From Clavelina lepadiformis (taxonomy: Eukaryota; Chordata; Ascidiacea; Aplousobranchia; Clavelinidae), in contig NC_135243.1 of NCBI RefSeq assembly GCF_947623445.1, forward strand, positions 4,528,501 through 4,592,500: a DNA stretch of 64,000 bases. Reading direction: 5' to 3'. This document shows positions 35,992-46,165 of the stretch, in pieces. Below the pieces are notes generated by a model, which worked only from the letters and a program-made list of their open reading frames with translations, had not been told where the DNA came from and did not search any database. Each line of letters starts with the position of its first letter. Positions within the stretch are counted from its first letter, which is position 1. The translations under genes and the position numbers were made by a program.

Positions 35992-36468
35992 TTGTCAGTG
36001 AAACCCTGGTTAAGATTGAGTCTTGTTTTTATAGTAAGCATTTTAGGCCCAAACCTTCAGTACGTTTTGGGTGTTCATCTGCAAGATCCCTCAGCTGCTG
36101 GTTTTCGTAATGCCGCCTCAGTAGTCTTATTATCGCCGTTGAAATATCAACTGTTCTCCAATGGTTGGCCGGAAAATCCGAAAACGAATCTGGTAGGCTT
36201 CCACCTGCCGACCATAGGCAGATGGTCGAAAATAATCACATTAACAAAGTTTTTCCATCCTGAAGCATCGGTTCTATCAGGAAGTGTAGCTGAACATGCG
36301 TCAAATGATTTGCTTCCAACTTTTTCTTCCCTGTGTGAAAGAATTTATTGCTGTACAATAGGACTCGTTAAGTTACAACACTGTCTTTTTGTGTGTGGGC
36401 TTAGTAACTTTCACTGTGATAATGCGCTATGTACATCCTTACACGAGTTTGTGGAGGCGGGGAAGTGA
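35992..36468 (+). other. Unrecognised 158-aa open frame
   Basis: A long frame for this region. It starts with a hydrophobic stretch (LRLSLVFIVSILG) that could act as a signal peptide or anchor. No domain, splice partner or paralogue is seen in the window. It directly follows a MITE and precedes a degenerate minisatellite, so chance is quite possible. Confidence 0.2.
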
Positions 36469-36502
36469 TCCTTTTATGGCATGCAAGCCAGGCTGCAAAC
36501 TG

Positions 36503-36720
36503 AAAAGCCTGGGTCGAGATTAGAAAGGCCACGGTATAAAATAAAGTCATGTTAGAGATTACAGAGGTTAAGAGTTCTGTAGATTGAAACCTGGGTCGAG
36601 ATTGTAGAGGTCATGACTCATGACTCGTATAAAATGAAGTCTGGGTCGAGATTAGGTTATGGCTTGAATAAGATGAAGCCTGGGTTATATATGACTGGAA
36701 AGGTCACGGCTTATTTTTAC
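36503..36720. repeat. Degenerate minisatellite with GCCTGGGTCGAGATTA core
   Basis: The core recurs at about 36507, 36590, 36640 and (truncated) 36678, separated by GGTCATGGCTT/GTATAAAATGAA-like spacer of uneven length (about 83, 50 and 38 bp). An inverted copy (AATCTCGACCAAGGCTTCAT) lies at 37301-37320, so it may be the subterminal repeat of an element. Confidence 0.65.
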
Positions 36721-36997
36721 TAAAGATTTGATCGACAATTAACAGGTCATACCTAAAAGCCTGATTTGAAATTTAATGGATCATGTTTTTTAATTAAATC
36801 CTGGTTCCCTAAGTTTAATTGAAAACCAACCATTTTTTGTAACGAGGTGGTGTTTTAGTGGCCTACTCCGACCAAAGATTTGAACACAAAAGGGCAATGG
36901 AAATAACTCCTTCTATTTAAGCATTCTTGCTTGCGGCGAAGAATAGAAAAACCTTAACAAATACAAACATATAATTTTATAACAACCTTGCCTAACT

Positions 36998-37201
36998 TTA
37001 CCTTATCAACGTAATTTCAAATTTAGTATTACTTGCACACTTACCCTTTCTACCTTTTATTTCAAATTCTGCGGTACAGTTGAAATGATTTTTTAGTAAA
37101 TGATCCGAAATATTTTCATTAGTAGAAAGAAATTTTTCAGATATTTCATGATTACAAAAAACACAATTTTTTCTAAAACTTCTTCTTTTCGGCCCCAACA
37201 T
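36998..37201 (-). other. Possible zinc-finger fragment, 67 aa
   Basis: The frame has CVFCNHEISEKFL and then ISDHLLKNHFNC. The C-x2-C ... H-x4-H spacing is that of a BED or C2H2-like finger, as found at transposase N-termini. It lies between the minisatellite core repeats and their inverted copy. No catalytic domain follows. Confidence 0.3.
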
Positions 37202-37320
37202 AGTGAAGAGAAATTCTCTTTCGGCTCCATCTATTTAAAATAGGAATGTTTGATAATTTTCAATTTTCTGATAAATATTTGTTCATGTTATGACTTCTGT
37301 AATCTCGACCAAGGCTTCAT

Positions 37321-38039
37321 TTGGTGACGTCTGTCTTTGCGTCGTGGGTTGCAATAGTAACCTGTAAGTTGTGGGCCGTATAGGAAGTGGGTTGGCTCCT
37401 ATGGAACGTGACGTTAGAAAAATGGCGTCTTTTCAAATTTTCATGAGCTGGGTTCGAAGTCATTACATAATCACTTTCCCTATTGAGTTTGTGTGTACAC
37501 CGAGTGTCCTTCCCAACAGTACATAACTGTAAAAGGTCTTACGGAGAGAAAGGTTGGTACAAATTTTTCTCTGCCATTGTTTGCATGCATTACAAACTCA
37601 TCCAGTCCTCAGTAGTTGGCTCTTGATAGAAGAGATCAGGGCGAAATTTGTGAACTTCCTATCTAACTACTCGTCTATGTTGGTCGGTTAGTGTAGCTCG
37701 GACTGCAAGTGAGACATTGAGAACTATTTGAAGGGCGATGAGGTTAATTTTTAATACTTCACCTTTCTTTCCGGGCAGCTGAGTTTAGCATAAGGCAATG
37801 GTGTTGCTATGAATGTAATCGAAGCGCTGCCGCAACTTGTTCATTACACGGCAACGGTTTCATATGCTCTGTAAAAGGAACGTAGGTTCACATGGTGGTT
37901 GTATGCTAGTAAGCTTTTCTATGTCGGATTCAGTTAGACGAGCCAATTGCCCATCTCCTAATTATAAAATATTTGCTTAGGGCAAAAAATGTGTTGTCCA
38001 GTTTGCGAATGAACTGAATACATGATAACACTAGCGAAT
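37321..38039. other. No gene seen
   Basis: Spacer of about 0.7 kb. Nothing supported. Confidence 0.4.
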
Positions 38040-38795
38040 TCACATACAGGTTGTTGACTACTGATAAGCATAACCATTGTGAATGATGCGTGGGGTGGAC
38101 CAGAAATTTGAAGTGAGAAACCAGAAGATGAAGGGAAATGGATCAAAGCTTTCGGATCATGAATTACTACCACCTTGCATCAAATTTTCTCCATCTGAAG
38201 CATATCCAACCACTTGTTGCCATGTGAGTTTGTCTTTAACCAATGCTTATTCCAAGGCAGCAAATAGAGCTTCTGCGTTTCCCCTTTTTAGCCTAATGAG
38301 TTGGAATAACTGTGTTCTTGGTGATCCATTGTGTAAGTAGCGGACGTTTATACAAAAGATTTTATTCATTGATATATCTGATGCTTTATCACAGAGAATT
38401 GAAAAGCCTTTACCTTCTTGTAGCTCTTGAATTAACCTTTCATGAGTATCAACAGCTAGACATTCCGTTAGTAGATATGTTGTTTTTGTCCGACCAGAGG
38501 TCATATCTTTTATTGCTTTGGAATCACTAGGAATATGCTTCAGGGTTGGTACCATGTACGACATGAAATTGAAAGAAATATTGCGTCTTGCAATTAAGGC
38601 CACAGTTTTTAATTCAGCTTTGATGCTGCCTTGACTACTTGTGACAAATTGCTCCATCGATGTGCTTCCAAGAACTTGTGCAGCATTTTGACAATGTTGA
38701 GCAGTTTTTGCATGCCTCATTAGATTTCCCAGCAAGCATGTTCTTGTCACAAAATTGACAAAATGCTTTTGATGCTCCCTGGGACGAAACTTTTA
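38040..38795 (-). pseudogene. hAT-family transposase remnant
   Basis: Right to left: ASKAFCQFCDKNMLAGKS, a one-base frameshift, then NLMRHAKTAQH, together a BED-like finger (C-x2-C, H-x4-H). The uninterrupted block to 38247 includes FMSYMVPTLKHI, then FSILCDKASDISM as a decayed first catalytic block (Asp-x-Ala-Ser-Asp for the usual Asp-Glu-Ser/Ala-Thr-Asp). Next comes FCINVRYL. After a stop it continues WQQVVGYASDGENLM, the second Asp block, then breaks down. The hATC region is missing. Family resemblance is to ZNF862/KRAB-associated hAT-like proteins. Clearly non-functional. Confidence 0.7.
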
Positions 38796-39658
38796 ACCAT
38801 CCTTGTGCCCAGTTTTCCTTTTCTCATCCTTTTCTGTAGCTTTGCGATCGAAACCCAGAATTTTTGGATCTCACCTCTTTGGGCATTACCGTTGTCAACA
38901 ACCACAATTATTGTAATTTAATGATGAAAGTATCGTACTCAATAGTGTTGGCCAAATTGGTATTACTATAAAAAATGTGAAATTAGAAAAAATAGGATTG
39001 AAAAACATTGGTCATTTCAACAGCAGATTAATTTTAAGTTTCTGTAGGCTACAGTAAAAGTACCGGCAATAACTCGTGTAGCCTAATCAGTAGGCTACCG
39101 CAGCTGGTATTGTTACAATTAGCAGTCTACTGTATATCTATTACTTACTAATCTGTGCATTTGTTTGTTTGTAGGTTCTATTTCTAGCTCATACCAGTAC
39201 TTGACTAGGCTACGGTACCCGACACTTAGGCTTTTTTTCTTAAAAATGGTCTACTCTGCACCGACACTACATGCCTTGAGGCATAAGCAAATTAACATAG
39301 TACACACCGCCTACTCCTTTCCACAGTCCATGACAAATTAGACAACTTCATAAGCCCACTGCAACATCCTTGTTGCAAAGATGCATGGATATAATTGGAT
39401 ATCCTATGCATCGTAATGCGCGCGCAACACAAAGTCGAAAATCTACAAAACAAGATCACTTGATTCCTGTTTAATCTGCTGTGATGGAAATGTGTTTTTA
39501 TTGAAATTTGGCAAGAAACGTTTAGACTATGTTTTTGTCATTATTCAGTAAATTTATTATACTTTAAACAAAAGGAAATCTATGAATAAAGGTGAAAAAC
39601 CCGTAGGGTCACCCTACAAGGGGCCAAAAAAATCTACCGTAGGGTAACAACCCTAAGA
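38796..39658. other. No gene seen
   Basis: AT-rich spacer. A stretch near 39600-39655 repeats ACCCTACAAGG/CCGTAGGGT-like words that may belong to the 5' edge of the following element. Confidence 0.35.
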
Positions 39659-40752
39659 GTGGCAACCTTGATCTGCACAGCTTCTAGCGTCAAAATTAAA
39701 GAAAAAGAATCTTCTAGAAAAGGTTTTGCGTGGTACTGCCACAGAGATAAAAAAATTACAGTTTTTTTTAGTAAAGAAAATACTCTGGTTTATTGTAAGG
39801 ATGTTCAGGGTTTAGTTGAAATATTTGGCATATCGTATTCAACAGAAGATTTGAGACTTTTCATAGATTCTTCGAAGACGAGCATGAAAGTTTTGTTGCG
39901 GTACAATGGGCCAACTTTGTCATCAGTACCTGTTGCACATTCTACTGAGATGTCAGAAACGTATGAAAAATAGAAATTCTGTTGCAAATGATAAAGTACC
40001 ATGAGCATAACTGGTTAAAATGTGCTGATTTAAAAGTTGTAGCTAGCATACTTGGACTTCAAGATGGCTACACTAAATTTCCCTGTTTTCTTTGTCTCTG
40101 GGACGGTAGGGCGGATACTTCCCACTATTCGGAAATTGAGGCCAGCAAGAGACGAGTTTCTGCCTGGTTCTAAGAATGTGAAGGCACATCCTCTTGTTGC
40201 TTCAGCAAAAGTTTTTTTTACCGCCCTTGCATATCTAGTTGGATGCATGAAAAACTTTGTGAATGGTATGGACAAATACGTAGAAGGATTTAGGTACCAG
40301 CAAGAAAACTTTTCGTCTTTATCCGAAGCTAAGCTGCAAGCAGGTATTTTCACTGGTCCTCAAATCATAAAACTGTAGAAGGAAGAAAATGTCTGTAACG
40401 GAATTGCAAGCTTGGAAGCGGTTAAAAGCTGTTATCCAGCAGTTCCTTGGAAATAACAGAGCCTCCAATTACAAACAGCTTATTACAGATATGCTAGATG
40501 CCTTTCAAAAACTTGGATGTAGGATGAGCATCAAAATGCACTTTTTACACTCCCACCTAGACTACTTCCCAGATAACTGTGGGAAGTTTAGTGAGGAACA
40601 ATGCAAACGTTTTCACCAGGAGATGATGGTGATGGAGGAATGCTATCGCCTATCAGAGTAAGTGGAATGTCAGCATGATTGCTGGTGTCTTAAAAGAGAA
40701 GACTGTACTAAATATGTGAGAAAATCAGATAGACGCGCATTTTCAATGAAAT
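39659..40752 (+). pseudogene. Frameshifted copy of a widespread multi-copy animal protein family
   Basis: Pieces in three frames follow one another: KDVQGLVEIFG with RLFIDSSKTSMKVLL; then HNWLKCADLKVVASILGLQ and CFLCLWDGRADTSHYS; then DEFLPGSKNVKAHPL with MKNFVNGMD and AGIFTGPQIIKL. Last come RMSIKMHFLHSHLDYFP, EEQCKRFHQ, KWNVSMIA and WCLKRED. I know this order from large families of uncharacterised proteins repeated many times in invertebrate genomes, which behave like mobile-element genes, but I cannot name the element class. At least four frame changes (near 39973, 40140, 40378, 40665) and stops make this copy dead. Confidence 0.75.
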
Positions 40753-41104
40753 AGATACCGATCTAGTGAACCGCTGTGCTTTCAATAATAATTATTTTAC
40801 TGTATTGTATGGCTATTGTTGCCATATTTCAAAAATCTTTGTTGTTTTATCATGAGAAGACAACGATGTGTAACAATTCTGTGCAAACTGTGAAGTTTTT
40901 CGAGTCGAGCTTGTTGTACACCTCACCTTACTTTGCGATTATTCACCAAAAACGCTATATCACGTCTAACAGTAATCTCAAAAACCTGATGTGCTAGAAT
41001 AAAAAGGACCACAGATTCGGAATAAGCGCCACAAAATCAGCTATATTTGCATGTTTTTAGTGAAAAAAAAATTTTGAAGTTGAAAAATGCAGGCCAGTGT
41101 AATA
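40753..41104. other. No gene seen
   Basis: AT-rich spacer between the pseudogene and the 2-kb duplicated block. Confidence 0.4.
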
Positions 41105-43070
41105 GATGGCGCTTCTTAAATTCATTCATTGATTGCGTGATAAATGTCGAAATTTATAGCTTTTCAAGGAAATTTCTGTTTCCAAGATGAAAGGAAATAG
41201 CAACGTTATTCTTGGGAATGTTTGAAATATCATCTTAATATTTATAATTACAGCTTTAGCATATTTTTAGACTTACATCATATCGGCTTATGTGGGCTGG
41301 GGTGTTTTACCTTCGCTATTTTGTCCAGCCATCATGGACTGTGTGGATTGTGGTCATCTGCAACAGGTCGACTTCATTCTATAACAGGCTGGTCCAAAAC
41401 TGCAAGGTTAAGGTTTGGGGAAAACATTGCGAGCCGCAAATAGACGAAACCCCAATATTAGTAAAGAACTGAGTTTGCTGTTCTTATCGACTTGATGCTT
41501 TGCTGCACCACTAATAACGCACTCCTTCATACTTTCTATGTTTATTGACGTGTGTTTAATAACCAAGGTAGAAATTCTCTGCACTTTTAACGAGGCAAAT
41601 TTTCGGACCGCAGTTGGATCTGGTGTTTTCCACGATTTTGATTTACATTATATTGTAAATTCGAAAAAATTGTAGTACATATTATATTTAAATATTGCTA
41701 TATAAACATATATAATGAAATAATTATATCTATACATATCGATTGCTTGTGTCAACCTAGCTAAGTTGGTATTTATTTAAAACACAAAAAGTAAATGGCT
41801 GCGTTTAGTGTAAGACTACAGCAGCTTTTATTACTGAGATAGAGTGAACATTCCAGCAGCGAGATGGTATCCACGCCTGACAAATATACATTGTGTTGTT
41901 TTTGTTAATCATTTATTTGTTTAATTATGCGTGGTGGACAGTTCGCCTTTAAAACGCCGCGATCACGGCGGGGTTAATTATGACGCTAGTATGCGCTTTT
42001 TATTTTCAAACAGTTTGGCCTTGATTCATTATTGTTTTGACGGCCAGACAGAAACCACGGTTTAAAGAGTCCCGGCCTTCACTGATGGAAAGGGACATAA
42101 CCTGGACACAGCTCTGTTGAGCACCAGCCGTCGCTTGACTGAAATGCAGATTTTACATTGTTTGCCATCTCTTCTTTATTTTTGGCTGCCTTTGCTGGTA
42201 TATGAAGGTTGCTTTGGCTGCAGAAATGGGAATCCTTTTTAGAAAGCATAGTTTGAAAGCATTAGTTTATTCACCCATTCAACTCACGAATCCTAATTGG
42301 CAGAAAGCTCACTGATACTTGGTGGACAAACTTTTCCATTTCCAACCTTGCTTTGACATGCTACATCCAATAGCAAAAGCCAAACGAATCTTCATTGGAG
42401 GATGATCTTGATACTCTGTTTTTTCTGTGTTCTTGTCTGGGTTGACCTAATTAAAGATCTTCCGCTGTGGCCAATCCTGCTGCACCAATACAGTCGCAAT
42501 GTTTTCATCATTTGTTGTGAAGCCATTTACTTACATTTTGTCCCTGCAGTGTTTGTTGAAGCCTGATACGCTCAGATTTTTAAGTCCACGTGTTGGCTGT
42601 GGAACCAGTTACATTTAATTTTTTTAAATAGGTCACCCAGCATGTTAAAGATGAGCAGTTACGGGAATTAGATGCAAAAATTGAAGTTGGGTAAGTCATT
42701 CTTAACAAGAAATTTCAAAACCAGCTATTAATTTCAATCATACAGTGGCAAAAGGTTTTCATTCCGTAGACAGTTGCACATATTTCTGTATTTTCCTGTT
42801 TTGCTTGTGGAAACCAGTCACATTCAGATTATCCTGAGAGGAACCGGTTTTGTCGATTGCGGAATACATTTCCAGCAAAATTCTTTTCCCGATGTAATAG
42901 TCCTTATCCGGACAATCCGCAATGTAATAACCGTCCGAATATAACGCGAGCAGATATGCGACCAATAAACCCGCTCTTCCTTGTGTAAAGCACATTGCAA
43001 CAAAACAGTCTATCTTATGTCACTGCAATTACTCAGAAAAATAACAAATTAATAAAATACTGTCCACAAA
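41105..43070. repeat. 2-kb duplicated block, copy X
   Basis: From ATGGCGCTTCTTAAATTC onward this matches 46166-48186 almost base for base in the same orientation, with scattered substitutions and a few small indels. Examples are the 46-kb copy's extra AGCAAGTGAGGAGTCAG-like segment near 47151 and the extra TTACTGTAAGATTAAAATT near 47766. The match ends at CATAAGGT (43070), beyond which X runs into an exon-like stretch and Y runs into the satellite. A plus-strand frame (41290 and 46349) reads MWAGVFYLRYFVQPS in both, function unknown. Confidence 0.9.
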
Positions 43071-43374
43071 TATTAATTACCATAAGGTTGAAAACAATGT
43101 TTAAACGTTTGTCTGCAAAGTTTAACAAGAAATAAGAGCGAAATCGTTCATGATTTCCGAAAGTATCCTGTGAAAGCGTTATCCTTAAGTGCCCACCAAA
43201 AACATCTTTCAGTTCTTCGTAATTACTTAGATGGGCGGGATTAAGGAGCCGTATATGCTGACATTTTGCGATTTCCATGGTTTTCTTGGACTTATTTGCT
43301 GCATGTTTAGATAGATAGTGAAAAATATTTATAATGGACTTGTTTACTGAATGCAGTAACATAACTTGCAACAA
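42759..43374 (-). pseudogene. Two exon-like segments of an unrecognised gene
   Basis: A right-hand segment (43374 to about 43074) reads NYEELKDVFGGHLRITLSQD, then RFRSYFLLNFADKRLNIVFNLM, and ends at a possible donor (ATG|GTAATT). A left-hand segment (about 43011 to 42759) begins after a possible acceptor (ATAAG) and reads IDCFVAMCFTQGRAGLLVAY, then YIADCPDKDYYIGKRILLEM, then SAIDKTGSSQDN. The joined frame is open across a 60-bp intron. I do not recognise the protein. The second segment exists again at 43417-43629 and, with a stop codon, in every satellite monomer. Confidence 0.35.
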
Positions 43375-43416
43375 GAAATATTGAAAAGCTGATATCGAAA
43401 AAAATTGCGAGGTGTG

Positions 43417-43720
43417 TCACATTAAATTTGCTTTTACCTCCGCTACCCCACGCTCCAACAGATTATCCTGAGAGGAACCGGTTTTGTCGATTGCGGAAAA
43501 CATATCCAGCAAAATTCTTTTCCCGATGTAATAGTCCTTACCCGGACAATCCGCAATGTAGCAACCGTCCGAATATAACATGAGCAGATATGCGACCAAT
43601 AAAACCGCTCTTCCTTGTGTAAAGCACATTGCAACAAAACAGTCTATCTTATGTCACTGCAATTACTCAGAAAAATAACAAATTAATAAAATACTGTGCA
43701 CAAATATTCATTACCATAAG
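43417..43720 (-). repeat. Additional copy of the left exon-like segment
   Basis: It repeats 42800-43070 with few changes. In the shared coding-like frame nearly every difference I see alters the amino acid (Gly/Val, Ala/Met, Tyr/Cys, Asp/Gly, Glu/Asp, Tyr/Phe). That is not the pattern of a constrained protein. Homology starts at GATTATCCTGAGAGG and ends at CCATAAGGTA. Confidence 0.7.
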
Positions 43721-43724
43721 GTAT

Positions 43725-43862
43725 TTAATCAAATTGCTTAAGATAGTTTTCGATTTTGTTCATAAACTTCAATAGATTGTTGTTGATTGTTCGCACGCAA
43801 TTAATGATTGAATCAATAGAGTCCCCGCTTTTCACTGCATCTGTCCTAGCAATGAATTCGTT
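43725..43862 (-). other. Possible terminal exon, unrecognised
   Basis: After a possible acceptor (AAGATTTTAG) the minus strand reads NEFIARTDAVKSGDSIDSII and then NLLKFMNKIENYLKQFD, followed by TAA. The last half looks like an amphipathic helix. There is no homologue in the window. Could be chance. Confidence 0.2.
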
Positions 43863-43883
43863 CTAAAATCTTTATAACCACAG

Positions 43884-44143
43884 GCTACCGAAAGTCGAAC
43901 ACTGCCATCGATTTTCACCAAGATGTTTTCCGTGTTGAAATGCGCCCAAATGAGAATAAGGCATTGACATTACTTCTCTGTGGGCCGAGGCCGACATTGA
44001 AACAAGCATTCAAGCTTGTAATTGCTGAAATTACAACTGAGTTGACACCTAGCAAGGCGCGTTGCATTCGTCTTATTATAAAGAAAAATCTCATTCTAAA
44101 GCTGGGAAACGAGGAACGTTCAAGAAATAAACAAAACAAGTGA
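43884..44143 (+). other. Possible terminal exon on the plus strand, unrecognised
   Basis: After ATAACCACAG the plus strand is open for 86 codons to TGA, including SNTAIDFHQDVFRVEMRPNE and PRPTLKQAFKLVIAE, and ends in Lys/Asn/Arg-rich sequence. An acceptor in the right place and a protein-like composition are the only support. No upstream exon was found. Confidence 0.25.
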
Positions 44144-44400
44144 AATATTTCATGGTATTGTAAATGTTTCTGCCAGTCGTTTGTAATTGTTTTTTTTGTA
44201 TTAAATAACACCTTGTTAATTTTGTAATTCTCTTTAACTACAGGTAGCTGCTTTGCACAAGCCACAAAGTATTGTTAAATATAAACCGCTGCAACTAATT
44301 AAGAAATTCTTCTTTAATTGTTTTAGTAGCTCCACTCGGCTAACTATAGATTAAAAGCTATAGCTGGTAATACATAATCACCGGTTTCACCTATCAAGAT

Positions 44401-45485
44401 GGTTTGGTGACACTTAATCACGCGACACTTAATCACGCGACACATAATCACTAGGACATTTAATCACGCGACACATAATCACTAGGACATTTAATCACGC
44501 GACATTTAATCACACATTTACAATGTTTATTTACATTTACAATTTACAGCAATGTTATGCATGGGAAATGTAAGCAACTGCACGAAGATAGACTAAAATC
44601 TCGCTTGACAGATAACGGTCAACTGTGTTTTGCACACGCAGTTTCAGTGCCTTGTACCGCATTGGAATAGAAGGTTGAGTACCAGCAATTCCTTGCAGAA
44701 ACGTTGCACGTTGCATTTGAATGTCTTTTTCAATTCCCTGTATGAAAGTCCGCAATGTCGGGTGGTGGCATTGAAAAAGCACTTGGACACCAAAATGCCA
44801 ACCTTCGACTGCATTTGTGGTTCTTGCAATGCAACCTGCCCCGGCTTCGTAATGATTCCAACTTTCGATTGGAAAGATGGCTGAGCCGTAATTTTCACCA
44901 CGTCCCGGACGTCGTCTGCCTCTGATATATGTGTGTTCGAAATACGAAAGCAGCTCAGGCATCTTCTCGTGATCGGGCATGCTATCAGCTAAGATCAGAA
45001 ATGACTCGACTACGTCAGAGGAAGGGACCATGGCTAAGGCTGGTAAACACCGAACAGCTGTTCTTAATTCGTTATTAGACTCGTAGTCACATTGTTGGTG
45101 TTGATTTGCTGGTGTTGATTTAAAGAAACATTATAGAGAAAGCGGGCGCAACGGAGTCAAAGACAATTGTCGGGGAGTTCTAAAAGAAAGACTAAGAAAG
45201 ACTTTTTCTCTAAGCCTTTGGCTTTAGGCCAACCTTAAAAGCAATCCACATCGCCATCCCCACAGAGAGATGCACACGAGCTTGAATTACTGAATTTTCC
45301 TCACGCTTTTCCGACATCCAAGTGATTATGTGTCGCGTGATTAAGTATCCAAATCGCGTGATTAAATGTCCTAGTGATTATGTGTCGCGTGATTAAATTT
45401 CCTAGTGATTATGTGTCGCGTGAGTAAGTGTCCTAGTGATTATGTGTCGGTGATTAAGCGTCGCGTGATTAAGTGTCGGTACACC
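44401..45485 (-). mobile_element. MULE-type DNA transposon, internally deleted, with repetitive TIRs
   Basis: The ends are GGTTTGGTGACACTTAATCACGCGAC (left, quoted as GGTTTGGTGACAC then TTAATCACGCGAC) and, inverted, GGTGTACCGACAC then TTAATCACGCGAC. ATCAAGAT flanks both sides (44393-44400, 45486-45493); one more base differs (T/C). The TIRs (44401-44518 and 45321-45485) consist of short units such as ACACATAATCACTAGG and ACATTTAATCACGCG in tandem. The element carries the C-terminal part of a MULE transposase. Confidence 0.82.
44555..45130 (-). pseudogene. C-terminal part of a MULE transposase
   Basis: The frame is open from about 45130; the first Met is at 45031. It reads LRTAVRCLPALAMVPSSDVV, then ELLSYFEHTYI, FPIESWNHYE, and the hallmark TTNAVEGWHFGVQVLFQCHH before PTLRTFIQGIEKDIQ. 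The NAVEGWH...HP block is the conserved end of MULE-domain transposases found in many animals. The catalytic DDE part upstream has been deleted, since the right TIR begins within 200 bp, so the copy is non-autonomous. Confidence 0.8.
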
Positions 45486-45493
45486 ATCAAGAT

Positions 45494-46165
45494 AAGCACT
45501 AATTAAGTAATGGTGTATCTGTGCCTGTAGCTGGTAAATGTATTTCAAAGTTACCAGACAATGAAAACCCTTAAAAAGTGCCCCAGCAAATAATTGAGAA
45601 CAGGCAGCCAGATAAATAAATTTTAATACAGTCAAGAAGTACATATCAAGGCTGATCTATACTAAGCTGCAAAACATTTGTTCCAGTGCCTGTGCTTGCA
45701 GAAACGAAAGAAATTGCTTTCTACTGCGCTTGACTCAAACACTGACACTTTTATGGCACGTGTTTAACCTTAACTGGATGATTCTTGTTCTTCGGTTTTA
45801 AGGTTTTCTAAAAAAATGACGCAACTAAATAAAATCTGGTGTCGAGTTGTCAAACGTTGCCAGGTGAGAGTACAGATAAAGAGGTAAATATTCCAAATAT
45901 CCACAGCAGACTTTTTAATAATAAAAACCGGGGTTATCTTTCATGGCTTTCATCTGCCTTCTTAGAGTAAATAGCATTAATATTAAATTGACATTTCAAT
46001 GGAAACTGTGCGCTGTCCTATGACGTAACAACATTTTTATTTTGTCTTTGCTGACGTGTCAGATTTCTTACGTCTAGTTCGAGATGGAATCAGTTTCTTT
46101 TTCAATTTTTCACACAAAGATAGATTTTTGTAACATTGGCCAGATACAAAGATATAAATAATACA
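45494..46165. other. No gene seen
   Basis: Spacer between the MULE and duplicated block Y. Nothing recognised. Confidence 0.4.
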
